A stretch of DNA of 64,000 bases. Source: Lucinisca nassula. Lineage: Eukaryota > Mollusca > Bivalvia > Lucinida > Lucinidae. Below the pieces are notes generated by a model. That model was not told where the DNA came from. It was given only the letters and a program-made list of their open reading frames with translations, and searched no databases. Every line of letters starts with the position of its first letter. Within the stretch, counting starts at the first letter, position 1. The translations under genes were made by a program, and so were the position numbers. The stretch is from contig OY757023.1 in NCBI GenBank assembly GCA_963580285.1, forward strand, positions 87,631,108-87,695,107, written 5' to 3'. This document shows positions 54,228 through 64,000 of this stretch, in pieces.

Positions 54228-55857
54228 CAAATTACCAAAATGACAAAGGGCCATAACTCACAAAGTATTTTTCGGAATTTTGTCATAAGTTAATCAGTTC
54301 ATCTACTCATCACCACCAATCTATTCACCAACTTTCAAGGCTCTAGCTCCAATAGTTTTTGAGATATCTTGCTGACAAGATTTTATTAAAAAAATTTCAA
54401 AGGGCAATAATTCTTAAAAGGGGCATAATCCGGACGAGAAAAAAATACGCGTCAGCTAATTTTCCATGAGGAATCCATATATGAAATTTCAAAACCCTAG
54501 CATACACGGTTCTAAAGATATGCTATGCATCATTTTTAGCATACATTACAATGGGCACAAATTACCAAAATGACAAAGGGCCATAACTCACAAAGTATTT
54601 TTCGGAATTTTGTCAAAAGTTAATCAGTTCATCTACTCATCACCACCAATATATTCACCAATTTTAAGGCTCTAGCTCCAATAGTTTTTGAGATATCTTG
54701 CTGACAAAATTTTATTAAAAAAATTTCAAAGGGCAATAACTCTTAAAAGGGCCATAATCCGGACAAGCAAAAAAAATACGCGTCAGCTAATTTTCCATGA
54801 GGAATCCATATATGAAATTTCAAAACCCTAGAATACACGGTTCTAAAGTTATGCTATGCATCAATTTTAGCATACATTACAATGGGCACAAATTACCAAA
54901 ATGACAAAGGGCCATAACTCACAAAGTATTTTTCGGAATTTTGTCAAAAGTTAATCAGTTCATCTACTCATCACCACCATTCTATTCACCAATTTTCAAG
55001 GCTCTAGCTCCAATAGTTTTTGAGATATCTTGCTGACAAAATTTTATTAAAAAAATTTCAAAGGGCAATAACTCTTAAAAGGGCCATAATCCGGACAAGA
55101 AAAAAAATACGCGTCAGCTAATTTTCCATGAGGAATCCATATATGAAATTTCAAAACCCTAAAATACACGGTTCTAAAGATATGCTATGCATCACTTTAT
55201 GCATACATTACAATGGGCACAAATTACCAAAATGACAAAGGGCCATAACTCACAAAGAATTTTTCAGAATTTTGTCAAAAGTTAATCAATTCATCTGCTC
55301 ATCACCACCAATATAATCATCAACTTTCAAGGCTCTAGCTCCAATAGTTTTTGAGATATCTTGCTGACAAGATTTTATTAAAAAAAAATTCAAAGGGCAA
55401 TAACTCTTAAAAGGGGCATAATCTGGACAAGAAAAAAAATATGGGTCAGCTTATTTTCCATGAGGAATCCATATATGAAATTTCAAAACCCTAGAATACA
55501 CGGTTCTAAAGTTGTGCTATGCATCACTTTTAGCATACATTACAATGGGCACAAATTACCAAAATGACAAAGGGCCATAACTCACAAAGTATTTTTCGGA
55601 ATTTTGTCAAAAGTTAATCAGTTCATCTACTCATCACCACCAATATAATCACCAACTTTCAAGGCTCTAGCTCCAATAGTTTTTGAGATATCTTGCTGAC
55701 AAGATTTTATTAAAAAAATTTCAAAGGGCAATAACTCTTGAAGGGGGCATAATCCGGACGAGAAAAAAAATACGCGTCAGCTAATTTTCCATGAGGAATC
55801 CATATATGAAATTTCAAAACCCTAGCATACACGGTTCTTTAGTTATGCCATGCATCA
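54228..55857 (+). repeat. T6 tandem array, ~331-bp monomers
   Basis: Five units start CAAATTACCAAAATGACAAA at about 54228, 54558, 54889, 55220 and 55552 (periods 330, 331, 331 and 332). Units are highly similar, which suggests recent homogenisation. Confidence 0.95.
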
Positions 55858-56095
55858 AAAGCGTAACGGACGGACGAACGGACGAATGGACGAACAGACG
55901 AACGGACGAACGATGCAGAAGCAATATGCCCCTCCAACTTTTTCAAAGTTGGGGGCATAAAAAATACCCAGCATGCAGAGCGTTAAGCCAGTTTTCACCA
56001 ATGTACAAGACCTCAAGCTTTCCCTTGTTATCAGTTTTTGGTTTTGGTTTCGTTTCTGTTTATCTTACCATAAAAATCCTCAAAGTTTGGACACC

Positions 56096-56327
56096 TGGGG
56101 CCAGTTGTTCAAAACTAACGACGTCGTTAAAACTTTGATCATTAAATATGGCAAATATGCTAAAATTTTTGCCGAAAAAATGTGAGCAGCTTTTGCGGAT
56201 GCAAAAGCTGCTCACATTTTTTCAGCAAAAATACCAAAACTTTATATATTAAACTTGTTAGAACAGTTAACAATATGGCCACTAACGAGCTCGTTAAGCT
56301 AACGATGCTTTGAACAACTGGGCCCTG
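56096..56327. mobile_element. H-family foldback MITE
   Basis: GGGGCCAGTTGTTCAAAAC ... TTTGAACAACTGGGCCC, with central GTGAGCAGCTTTTGC/GCAAAAGCTGCTCAC. In the last GIGYF intron. Confidence 0.85.
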
Positions 56328-56409
56328 GAGAACTTGCTGTAATTCTCCTAAAATTTTATTGAATTTGTTCCATGACTCAGCAAGGAGTCAAAAAGGGGCA
56401 GACAGAAAT

Positions 56410-56640
56410 GGCAAAGAGTGTAAACCCTGATCAGACTGGTCCTTCGGGAGCAGACTGATCTGGGTCTGCACAGGTTACTTAGGCCTATCTGTCCCAATAC
56501 TTAGGATCATTATGGCCTGTTGAGTTTGTCAGTTTACCAAGCAACACTTTTCCGAGCCAGGCTTATATACAAGAAGTTAACCAGTGCAGTGTACTCTCTT
56601 TTGCCAGAAACTGACAACTGACCAAAGAAACGTACAATCT
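56410..56640. repeat. AGACTGCTCC palindrome plus dispersed repeat
   Basis: GTAAACCCTGATCAGACTGG / GCAGACTGATCTGGGTCTGC at 56415-56475, followed by a copy of the 724-900 type repeat. Confidence 0.55.
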
Positions 56641-57086
56641 CCATTAAAAATGTTGTCCGCCCTGGCCATGATCAAACCTGAAACCTGATCACCAGTCAGA
56701 AGCCACCAGGCTGGTTATCTACCTTTTCCGTGGAAAAACAGATAAGACAGATATGTTGCAATAACTGAAGGATAATTTTTGTCAATCTCCACGTAATGGT
56801 GTGGATATTCATTAGAACTGCCTTGCCTTACATTACCGGAGGACGCCATTCAGACATCAATGAAAACATTTGAATGTACATGAATAGATGTTTTTTCATA
56901 TTTGGGTTTTAAAAATACTCAAAATCAATACCCTTTCTTTCTCAGATCAACAGAAAATTGTATTTATCCTGCTCAAAAGCTTGGTGTGACAAGAGATTTC
57001 ACTCTGTACTTTGCCTTTGCCCTGGCCCAATTATTGTGCTCTGTGTGTTTCTGTTTTGGAGTTTAACTAACTGCCGAATGAACATA

Positions 57087-57411
57087 CAGTCGAACTTCAA
57101 TGGCTCGAACACCTTTGGGACCTCGAAAATCTGTTCAAGACTGGGGTAGTTCGAGCCACTGAGGTTACCGTCAGAAGCATACAGAGATACTTTGAGACAT
57201 CTTTTCGGTGTTCTATAATGAAAATGTATGCTGTGTGTACTCATTAGAATCGCCTCGATGAGTACACACAGCATACAAGATAAAAGACTAAAATCTCCTT
57301 AATTATCCCCAATTATTTCTTATGTAGAGGATTTCGCTAGGGGCTCAAGAATGGGTTCGACACATCCATGGTAAACGAGCCATCGGTGTTCGAGCCATCG
57401 AAGTTCTACTG
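57087..57411 (+). mobile_element. P-family MITE (pogo/Tigger-like)
   Basis: CAGTCGAACTTCAATGGCTCG / complement, with TA at 57085-57086 and 57412-57413. Its internal hairpin has lost part of the centre (CATTAGAATCGCCTCGATGAG). Confidence 0.9.
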
Positions 57412-57718
57412 TATTATGCTCATGTAAAGCTAGTGAGTAATTAACAGACCACTTTTCCTTCAGACAACAACCTGTCTTGGCCTTCTATAGCATCCATAGT
57501 AATCAGATGGCAGTAAGTGAAAATTCTGGCCAGACTTTCTATTTGCACAGGCTGATCAGAGTCTTCGCTGACTGCACAGTCGATTTTGTCATATGCTGGC
57601 TCATAGTCGAGGGCAAGATCAGCTTTGGCCCATTGGATATGATTTGTTTTTATTTTGATTCTACAGCCATTTCAAGATTTTTCTTATTTCCAGCCAATCC
57701 TTAATAAGTAGATGCTAA

Positions 57719-57822
57719 CTGGTGTACTCGGAGAAAAACCACCTGATCTTCCATTGTAGAACTTTACATCTCACATAGGACCCAAGCAAGACTCGAACCC
57801 AGAGCTGTGAGAGACCTAACAT
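57719..57822 (-). mobile_element. S4-type SINE, partial
   Basis: On the minus strand it reads TAGGTCTCTCACAGC, B box GGTTCGAGTC, AAAGTTCTACAATGG and GGTGGTTTTTCTCCGAGTAC. The tail is missing. Confidence 0.8.
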
Positions 57823-57838
57823 TTGTCAGTGACCTTAA

Positions 57839-58058
57839 CCCATTTTGTACCGGAAACCCCAAAACAGGTAGTTGGCAAAGAGTGCAGGTCCAGATCAGAC
57901 ACCGCAGAACATGGCGTCTGAACCGGGCCTACACTGTTTGCAAAGTTTTCAGCCAATTTCCAAATAGATTTTGAACAAAACACAACCAGACACCCCTAAA
58001 TTATGAAAAGGACTCCTGCTACATATAAGAAGGAAGATTCCATTTGGTACCAAAAGGG
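57839..58058 (+). mobile_element. TTAA-MITE family 2, complete
   Basis: CCCATTTTGTACCGG / GGTACCAAAAGGG ends, TTAA at 57835-57838 and 58059-58062, length 220 bp. Best preserved copy of the family. Confidence 0.93.
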
Positions 58059-58124
58059 TTAACCTAAGGCCACCGAGGCCCTTGGCCATGGGACTGGGGA
58101 AAGAATCCATCTTTTTGTACTGAC

Positions 58125-58238
58125 CTCTTCCACCGGTTTTCCCTTGTTTCTGAACTGGCTTCTCTTCTCCAGAAAACTTTTAGCAAACTCGGTCGCTGAC
58201 TTGGATTCCCCCAAATATGATCTTACATAGTCATGGAC
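58125..58238 (-). CDS. GIGYF: GIGYF1/2-like protein, penultimate exon
   Basis: Acceptor CTTGTAG|GTCCATGAC at 58238 and donor GAAGAG|GTCAGT at 58125; 114 bp, phase 0 at both sides. It encodes VHDYVRSYLGESKSATEFAK then SFLEKRSQFRNKGKPVEE. It continues the conserved C-terminal helical domain (VHDYI-x-YLG, EFAKxFLExR in vertebrate GIGYF). The next intron (50097-58124) is 8.0 kb and full of repeats. The glutamine-rich linker of the vertebrate protein at this join is missing. Confidence 0.92.
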
Positions 58239-58284
58239 CTACAAGTAGTAAAATATATCTACATGCACCGTGTCATCATCTTAA

Positions 58285-58520
58285 AGGGGAACGGGAACAC
58301 CTTCAGGGGAGGCAACTCCTGCAAAAAGTATTTTTGTCTTCCATGTCAATAGGGGTTAACTCTTACAGGAAAGAATTTGCTCCTGAGGAGCAAATTCTTT
58401 CCTTTTAGAGTAGACCCCTTTTTCAGCAGGACAGGGCTTATAGAAAAGCAAACAGGAAGTCCCAAAAGTTTTCTCCCTTTGAAAAATGGTGGAAAAAATT
58501 GCCATGTGTTCCCATTCCCC
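58285..58520. mobile_element. TTAA-MITE family 3
   Basis: AGGGGAACGGGAACACC / TGTTCCCATTCCCC, with TTAA at 58281-58284 and 58521-58524. Central GAATTTGCTCC palindrome. In a GIGYF intron. Confidence 0.88.
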
Positions 58521-59096
58521 TTAACCGATAAAGGTAACAGGATCTTCCCCCTAATAGCTTGGGGCCGATCCATTTCCATTTATACAGGAAGTAAGTTTTT
58601 TATTTGTGTCAAGTTTTACAAAACTATCTGGTCATTTTGCAAACAATGTAGACCCTGATAAGACTGTGATGTCTGACCTGGGTCTACACAGTTTGCTGAT
58701 GGGATGCTAGGCATATATGGGTTGACAAGCCCCCTTGTAAATCCCCACCCTATATTGGGAAAAGAGGCATTTACAAAGCTATACATTGTTTTTGCAAAAA
58801 AACAGATGGTAGGTGCTCGTTAGAACTGCCTTCAAACAATCAGCCACAAACTATATTTGGAGCTATCAACAATTTTCATCTATAAAATGCTAGTTCTACA
58901 GATATGAAAGATGCCATTACAGCACAGCAGTGTGTTATCGTAATGAAAAGATACCTAAATGTACTGAGTCAAGAAGATTCTCAACTTCAAAACAATCTTA
59001 AGCACAACTTGAAAACAAAGTTTTTCTGTTTGTTTTTTATTTATAATACAGAGCATTTTCAATCTTTATGCAATAACACCAAGATCCCTTTGGTAA

Positions 59097-59405
59097 GTAG
59101 CGTGATAGCTCAGTGGTTAGTGCACTTGCCTATCATGCTTGAGGCCTCTGGTTTGATTCCCAGTAGAGGTAATAAAATCAAGGTATCCAAACACACTCCA
59201 CTGGCATCATTTGCAGGGATGAATGCCACAAAGTGCACCGTCCTTCGGATTGTGACTTTAACTGGAGGCCCCGTGCAGGGAAAACCATCCCCTGTGCAGG
59301 TAAAAGATCCCTACCGTAATTACATGATTACTGCAAACCTGGGGTGGTATGTAATGTACACCTGCATGCAATCCTCATGAGGGGTTGTTGCAGTATATAT
59401 AGAAA
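59097..59405 (+). mobile_element. S5 tRNA-derived SINE
   Basis: The head has A box TAGCTCAGTGG and B box GGTTTGATTCC. The core has CCGTCCTTCGGATTGTGAC, TTTAACTGGAGGCCCCGTG, then AAAGATCCCTACC. The tail is GAAAGAAAAGAAAGG. The core is related to that of S2. In a GIGYF intron. Confidence 0.85.
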
Positions 59406-59606
59406 GAAAAGAAAGGAAACATAATTAAGGGACAATTTTTCTTATTTCTGGTTAGAAACCTATGTTGTGGATATCCATTAGTTGCCTTGATGAGGTGCAC
59501 AGAGATGACGATGCATGATACTCAATAAGATGCCTGGACCCATAAAAAGCTGAGCATGCATGAAAATGTCTGTTTTCCCATGAGACGGCAAAAATTCTTA
59601 ACCTAC

Positions 59607-59853
59607 CTCATAAGGAGATTCAACCTCCTGGAGAAAGGCAATAAATGTTGGAATATCCACCGACGTGTCCATGCTCCTCAGCTGTCTTTCGCACCATTCT
59701 GTGAAATCATCAGTGGGTTTGACGGCCTGGAACAGTCTCTGCACCGCTTCTTCATCCTTTCTTGACTTGGATGGTTTCTGTTTGGACTGGGACGAAGGTT
59801 TCGATTTGTTTCCTGTACCCCCTCCTAATGCTGGGAAATCAGCTGTTGGCTTC
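59607..59853 (-). CDS. GIGYF: GIGYF1/2-like protein, internal exon
   Basis: Acceptor TTTTTCTAG|GAAGCC at 59853 and donor TATGAG|GTAGGT at 59607; 247 bp. The first base completes a codon split with the exon above. It encodes KPTADFPALGGGTGNKSKP, a Ser/Lys-rich linker, then RKDEEAVQRLFQAVKPTDDF, TEWCERQLRSM and VDIPTFIAFLQEVESPYE. The last part matches the signature FT-WCE...DVPTF-FL-EVESPYEV of GIGYF proteins. No stop or shift is present. Confidence 0.95.
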
Positions 59854-59877
59854 CTAGAAAAAAACATGGCAACACTT

Positions 59878-60130
59878 AGGGGCAGTTGTTCAAAGCCTTG
59901 TTAGCTTAACAAGCTTGTTAGTGGTCATATTGTTAACTGTTCTAGCAAATTCAATATCTAAAATTTTGGTATTTTTGCTGAAAAAAATTGAGCAGCTTTT
60001 GCATTTGCAAAAGCTGCTCACATTCTTTCAGCAAAAATATTAGCATAACTGCCATAATTAATGATCAAAGTTTAAACAATGATCAATACGTTAACTGTCA
60101 ACGTCGTTAGTTTTCATCAACTGGCCCCTG
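59878..60130. mobile_element. H-family foldback MITE
   Basis: GGGGCAGTTGTTCAAAGC ... CATCAACTGGCCCCTG, with central GAGCAGCTTTTGCATTTGC / AAGCTGCTCA palindrome. In a GIGYF intron. Confidence 0.85.
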
Positions 60131-60261
60131 AAATGAACGCAGGAAACCACTTGTTGTATTCTCTGTTTTATATTCTTTGAACACTCCAATGCAGCCAACT
60201 TAAAAGGGCCAGACGTACTGTTTTTACCTCTCATCTCCTTACCATTCTCCAGACTTTCAGA

Positions 60262-60345
60262 TGAGTCTGTAAACCCAGGTCCCGTCTCCATATGACCTTA
60301 GCTGTTGGTGGGATGTAAAACTCAAACATTTACTCACTCTCCTTA
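60262..60345 (+). repeat. S2 SINE tail fragment
   Basis: GATGAGTCTGTAAACCCAGG, TCTCCATATGACCTTAGCTG and GGTGGGATGTAAAACTC match the 3' half of S2. Confidence 0.8.
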
Positions 60346-60732
60346 CTTTGAACAACTACAATTTAGCAATTTTGGGGCATGGCAACTAGAGAAACATTTG
60401 TGCAAAATTATTTTAAAAACCAGTTGCCTTTGGTTTATGAAATGTCACTAGAAGAAACTGTTTTCAATGGACAGATGACAGACATGCAGCTATCACAACA
60501 GCTCATGTTGAGAACTTTGTGCTCAGATGAGCTGACAAACAAAACAGGCAATTTTCCTGCTCAGACAATCTAGAATGTCATTTAACTTGCTCAAAAATTA
60601 TGAAATTTACAAGGAGGATAAAATTCTCATGAGTTGAGCATGAATGCAGTTTAAGGGTCTCCAAAGAGCTTAATGAAAACTGTATACTGACAAAGTGCTG
60701 GAAGATGCAAATTCCTGTAGAAAGCAAAAAGG

Positions 60733-60815
60733 CCTAAGCAAACAGTGCCGACCCAGATCAGACTGCTCCTGAAAGAGCAGTCTGATCAGGGTCTACATTG
60801 TTTGCCATTCCGTCT
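60733..60815. repeat. AGACTGCTCC-type palindrome
   Basis: AAACAGTGCCGACCCAGATCAG pairs with CTGATCAGGGTCTACATTGTTT around a CTCCTGAAAGAG centre. Confidence 0.85.
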
Positions 60816-60859
60816 CCATCTTTTGTACTCCCTGCTGGATCATGAAATAAATTTTGTTA

Positions 60860-61740
60860 AAATTTTAGAAGCATTACAGCAAAGCCTCAATGTGTTCAAT
60901 TTTTTGGATTTTTACACACATGTATCAAAGCACTGACAGTACTGGTCTCTAGTGATGGCAGTGGACGGGGCCCATCAAGGATGATGTGTGTATGAAGTTT
61001 TATTTACCTAGAACTAGAAGACTTGGTGTATGAGAAACATAGTAAAACACAGACATTACTCTGTTGTCATCAACCCCAAAGATGTCACTGCTGTAAACTG
61101 ATTCCTATGTCACACCTGCTTGTCAAGAATGTACAGTCTAACCTGTCTACAAAGACGACTCAAGGGAAAGAAAAAATATGGTCTTTGTCCACAGGTGGTC
61201 TTTATTCAGAGGGTCAGTTTTGCATCAACTGCTCTACCTCTTTAGACAACAAGGATTACTTCATAGCATTTATGCAGATATGTATTGGATAACCCCAGTT
61301 ACACCTGAATGATTCACTGATTAAATCCCCTAAAGGTAACATTATGTCAGGTTTTAATAATGAATCACTAAAAAAATAATTTAGATCAATAAAGGATGTA
61401 CACAAACAATTAATTGGCCAATTAAAACTTTGTTCAATGCTATTCAAAGCACAAAGTGGTCTTTGTTCAGGGTAAAAATATGCATTTGGCAAGGATTTTG
61501 ACTGTCCTCTGGTCCTAGTGCACAGGTGGTCTCTGTTGACAGGTGCATTATATAGCCTAGCTGGATGGGAGGATTTGCAAGTGGTCTTTGTAGACAGATG
61601 GTCTTTGTTCACAGGTGGTCTTTAAAGGCAGGTTTGACTGTATGTACTTTTAGCCAACAGTGCAGACCCAGTGTGATCTGAGTCTACACTGCTAATGCCC
61701 CAAAAATGGGACACTAGACATATACAGATGAAACAGTACA
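60860..61740. other. GIGYF intron, mostly unrecognised
   Basis: GTGGTCTTTGTCCACAGG-like phrases recur at 61170-61205 and 61510-61625 (GTGGTCTTTGT, ACAGGTGGTCTTT), suggesting a degraded inverted or tandem repeat. No exon is seen. Confidence 0.4.
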
Positions 61741-61761
61741 CAAGATAATGAAAACCTTTAA

Positions 61762-61963
61762 CTCTTATCCTGCTGTTCACAGCAACCCCTATTGCAAACA
61801 GTGTATATCCAGATCACATGGCTTCTGAAGAAGCCATCTGAAAAGGATCTACACTGTTTGACATTCAATTTATGAATTTGTAGGAATAAATTACATCAAG
61901 TAATCTGATTGGTTCAAAGTCAGAAATGGGTGTGGCTAACCAGAATATTCAGCAGGTCAAGTG
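61762..61963 (-). mobile_element. TTAA-MITE family 1, old copy
   Basis: CTCTTATCCTGCTG ... CAGCAGGTCAAGTG, TTAA at 61758-61761 and TTAC at 61964-61967. The palindrome arms have diverged. Confidence 0.8.
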
Positions 61964-62061
61964 TTACTAGCTTTCTTGGTCAGTGATTATCACATGGATG
62001 ATAGCAGTGTATGGTCAACGGTATTCAGAAATGTACTGTTTTTTGTTTTGTATATACATAC

Positions 62062-62270
62062 CCTTGTTTACCGGACTGTTTCTTGTTCGTCTGCGCCGGA
62101 CCAGACGTTGATATTATTGCATCATCCCAGAAGCCTAGCGAGCTACTGTTGTTGGATCTATTCATCTGTGCTGATTGTTTCAGCGCACCCCAGGCTCCGT
62201 CGTTAGCCCAGTTTGAAGCCATTGGTGGGGAGCTGCTCCACACACTAGCGGCACCCAGGGACATATTTTG
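62062..62270 (-). CDS. GIGYF: GIGYF1/2-like protein, internal exon
   Basis: Acceptor TTTATTTCACAG|CAAAAT at 62270 and donor AACAAGG|GTATGT at 62062; 209 bp, starting in phase 0 and ending with two bases of a codon completed at 59853. It encodes QNMSLGAASVWSSSPPMASN, WANDGAWG, then NSSSLGFWDDAIIS and a Lys/Gln-rich end. The GFWDDA motif following Trp-rich SxW repeats is found in vertebrate GIGYF2 upstream of the FT-WCE domain. Exons further upstream, including the GYF domain, lie beyond the window. Confidence 0.92.
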
Positions 62271-62294
62271 CTGTGAAATAAATTCTAACTTTAA

Positions 62295-62499
62295 CTCTTA
62301 TCCTGCTGTTCATGAAAACCCTTTTCTTTGCAAACAGTGTAGATCCAGATCAGATGGCTTCTGAAGAAGCCATCTGATCAGGATCTACACTGTTTGACAT
62401 TCAGGTTATGAATTTGTAGGAATAAATTACATAAAGTCATCTTATTGGTTCAAAGTCAGAACTGGGTGTGGCTAAAGTGAATATTCAGCAAGAGAAGGG
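62295..62499 (-). mobile_element. TTAA-MITE family 1, adjacent to GIGYF exon
   Basis: CTCTTATCCTGCTG ... CAGCAAGAGAAGGG, with TTAA at 62291-62294 and 62500-62503. It begins only 25 bp upstream of the exon acceptor, inside the intron where the branch site and pyrimidine tract should lie. Confidence 0.92.
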
Positions 62500-62805
62500 T
62501 TAAACTAGGCCTCACATGTACAGGAACACAACTAAGAATGAGTTTGTGTGTTAAGTAGACCGACTATAGTTGCTATTACTTTTATTAGACTTTATTCCTT
62601 TGCAAAAGAAACAGCCAATGGATGCCGACGAATCAAAATTACTGGTTCTAGTGTTCTTCTGTCCTTCTAGGAAAACTGGAAACCAGCCAACCATAGTCTG
62701 ACCAAGGATGGTCAGATTATGGTTGACTGGTTCCCAGCAACTATAGTCAGGCTAGTCAATGCTCGAACTCAGGGTCTGAGCCATTAAAATCCTCTGATTT
62801 ATGTA

Positions 62806-63166
62806 CAGTAGAACTTCGATGGCTCGAACACCAATGGCTCGTTTACCATGGATGCGTCGAACCCATTCTTGAGTCCCTAGCGAAATCCTCTGCATAAGAA
62901 ATAGTGGGGGATAATTAAGGAGATTTTAGTCTTTTATCTTGCAAATGTATGCTGTGTGTACTCATTAGAATCACCTCGATGAGGCGATTCTAATGAGTAC
63001 ACACAGCATACATTTTTATTTACATACATTTTTATTCTTGAACACCGAAAAGATGTCCCAAAGTATATCGTTATGCTCCTAACAGTAACCTCAGTGGCTC
63101 GAACTACCCCTGTCTCGAACAGATTTTCATGGTCCCAAATGTGTTCGAGCCATTGAAGTTCGACTG
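62806..63166 (-). mobile_element. P-family MITE (pogo/Tigger-like)
   Basis: CAGTAGAACTTCGATGGCTCG ... CGAGCCATTGAAGTTCGACTG, with TA at 62804-62805 and 63167-63168. Internal hairpin GTATGCTGTGTGTACTCATT / complement at 62946-63012. Confidence 0.92.
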
Positions 63167-63169
63167 TAC

Positions 63170-63640
63170 TTCAAATGAACATGAATTTATATCAATGTCT
63201 CCTCTACATACTCAATGTCTCCCGTAGTTTCTGCGAGCCTCAAAGGTGTGACTGAATTTGCCCAGGTGCAGGCCAGCCTCAGCCTTTGCTGGTCGCTAAT
63301 GTGGTAAGTATTCTTTTCACAAGCTTGCTTAACTGACCCATATGTGTGGCATTTTTTGTTCTTTTCAGAGAAAATAAGGCTTGACATTACATGTGAATCT
63401 TCTACAGGCAGACAATTCACTTGAAATGTAAAGCTTAATTTTTTCTGAAAAAAAAAAAAGACCACTTTTGAACAGTTTCAAAGATGGTCTGAATACAGGA
63501 ATTCTATGGTACTGAAAAGAATAATTAATGGTAGGGAGGTGTCACACCTATATCTTTTCATAAATCCATGTCTTCAATAATCACTTATTTCTGTCTGTAT
63601 TCACCTGGCCAAACATCTCAGATTTTGCCCTCTGCTGACC
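63170..63640. other. GIGYF upstream intronic DNA, possible unproven exon
   Basis: A minus-strand frame around 63200-63300 encodes LRLACTWANSVTPLRLAE and is followed by GTATGT at about 63210. I cannot match it to GIGYF and the phase does not join 62270, so no exon is called. A poly-A run lies at 63448-63459. Confidence 0.3.
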
Positions 63641-63667
63641 AAGTAAGTAAGTAAGTAAGTAAGTAAC
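63641..63667. repeat. (AAGT)n microsatellite
   Basis: Six to seven AAGT units. Confidence 0.9.
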
Positions 63668-63705
63668 AAGTTTTCACTGGGTAATGGAGGATACCCTGTC
63701 GACTT

Positions 63706-63910
63706 TAACCCATTGTATACTAGTGGACTCTTCCATTGCTATATGTTGGTCAAGTCCATTTGCCATATAAGGGGTATCAGGTCTATTTTTTCCCTTAAGG
63801 GGTTCCCCCGCATAGAATGAGTTAAAAAGTACTGTGGGTCTTCAATGGCTCCAATCACCAATGGGACCATAAAAATTTGTTCAAGTCAAGGGTGGCTCGA
63901 GCCACTTAGG
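63706..63910. repeat. TTAA-MITE family 2 copy and P-family fragment
   Basis: 63706-63826 runs from AACCCATTGTATACTAGTGG to CCGCATAGAATGAGTTAA. 63838-63905 has GGTCTTCAATGGCTCC and GGGTGGCTCGAGCCACTTAG, as at one end of the P family. Confidence 0.65.
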
Positions 63911-64000
63911 GTTGATTACAGCACAAGTGGTCAGGACGCCTAAAAGGAACACCTTTTACATTTTCTTCAGAAATATTTAAGCATCACCTCGATGAGTCAA

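Larger units (their letters stand above)
51355..55964 (+). mobile_element. Composite array-bearing element E11 (ATGCCCCC class) in GIGYF intron
   Basis: 5': ACTAGAAATGGTGTTTGTAA with hairpin 51365-51379 and ATGCCCCCAA. 3': GACGGACGAACGG runs, hairpin CCAACTTT-CAAAGTTGG, GGGGGCATAAAAA. Inside, in order: ~170-bp T5 monomers (GAACCATGAAATATAGGTCA, 51500-52110), a nested T3-array element (52132-54226), and the 331-bp T6 array. Confidence 0.75.

Noticed and set aside
54228..55857. Centromeric satellite
   Set aside because: Only five units, bounded by element ends, inside a gene intron.
63187..63465. Minus-strand 92-codon frame as an upstream GIGYF exon
   Set aside because: The sequence is not GIGYF-like, the splice phase does not fit 62270, and a plus-strand GTAAGTA lies in the same place.

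Overview
The window looks like nuclear DNA of a bivalve mollusc, probably a venerid-like clam; the genus is inferred, not proven. The grounds are a split GIGYF-family gene with GT-AG introns, several tRNA-derived SINEs of molluscan type, long arrays of 115-330 bp tandem repeats, Penelope-like retroelements, and MITEs of several superfamilies. Only one host gene is recognised with confidence: the 3' half of a GIGYF1/2-like gene on the minus strand (exons at 62062-62270, 59607-59853, 58125-58238 and the terminal exon 49887-50096). Nearly everything else is repetitive and deeply nested.

Layout. 1-7.3 kb: AT-rich DNA with SINEs, TTAA-flanked MITEs and a 218-bp direct duplication. 7.3-22.8 kb: a 7.2-kb segment present twice (7327-14561 and 14804-22845). 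Each copy carries a SINE, an array-bearing element with a hAT-like insertion, another array-bearing element, a hammerhead ribozyme motif and a truncated reverse transcriptase. 19.2-32.4 kb: one very large array-bearing element. Into it are inserted two Penelope-like elements (22.4-24.3 and 28.5-31.5 kb) and a 3.9-kb hAT-type element (24571-28450, 8-bp target duplication); the hAT element holds a 260-bp tandem repeat with minus-strand hammerhead ribozymes. 32.4-43 kb: four more array-bearing elements and a dead Tc1 transposon. 43.3-45.5 kb: a tandem array of perfect hairpins. 45.7-49.5 kb: MITEs and retroposed ~300-bp SINE-like copies with target duplications. 49.9-64 kb: the GIGYF gene, whose 8-kb last intron contains a composite array element.

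Unifying observations. (1) At least nine elements share one architecture: a 5' hairpin, a short sub-terminal motif, an internal tandem array, often a GACGGAC-like run, a 3' hairpin, the complement of the 5' motif, then TAAAA. The end motifs differ between elements but match within each element (GCTCACC/GGTGAGC, GCTCGGCTG/CAGCCGAGC, ATGCCCCC/GGGGGCAT, ATACCCCC/GGGGGTAT). I infer Helentron/HINE-like non-autonomous elements. (2) Several array families carry phased AGGTCA nuclear-receptor half-sites; one has seven perfect AGGTCAnnnTGACCT palindromes at 128-bp spacing. (3) Hammerhead-bearing tandem repeats (retrozyme-like) coexist with Penelope-like elements that may mobilise them. One Penelope-like copy has in-frame TGA codons that may be selenocysteine positions, and all copies have Asn at the motif A catalytic Asp position.
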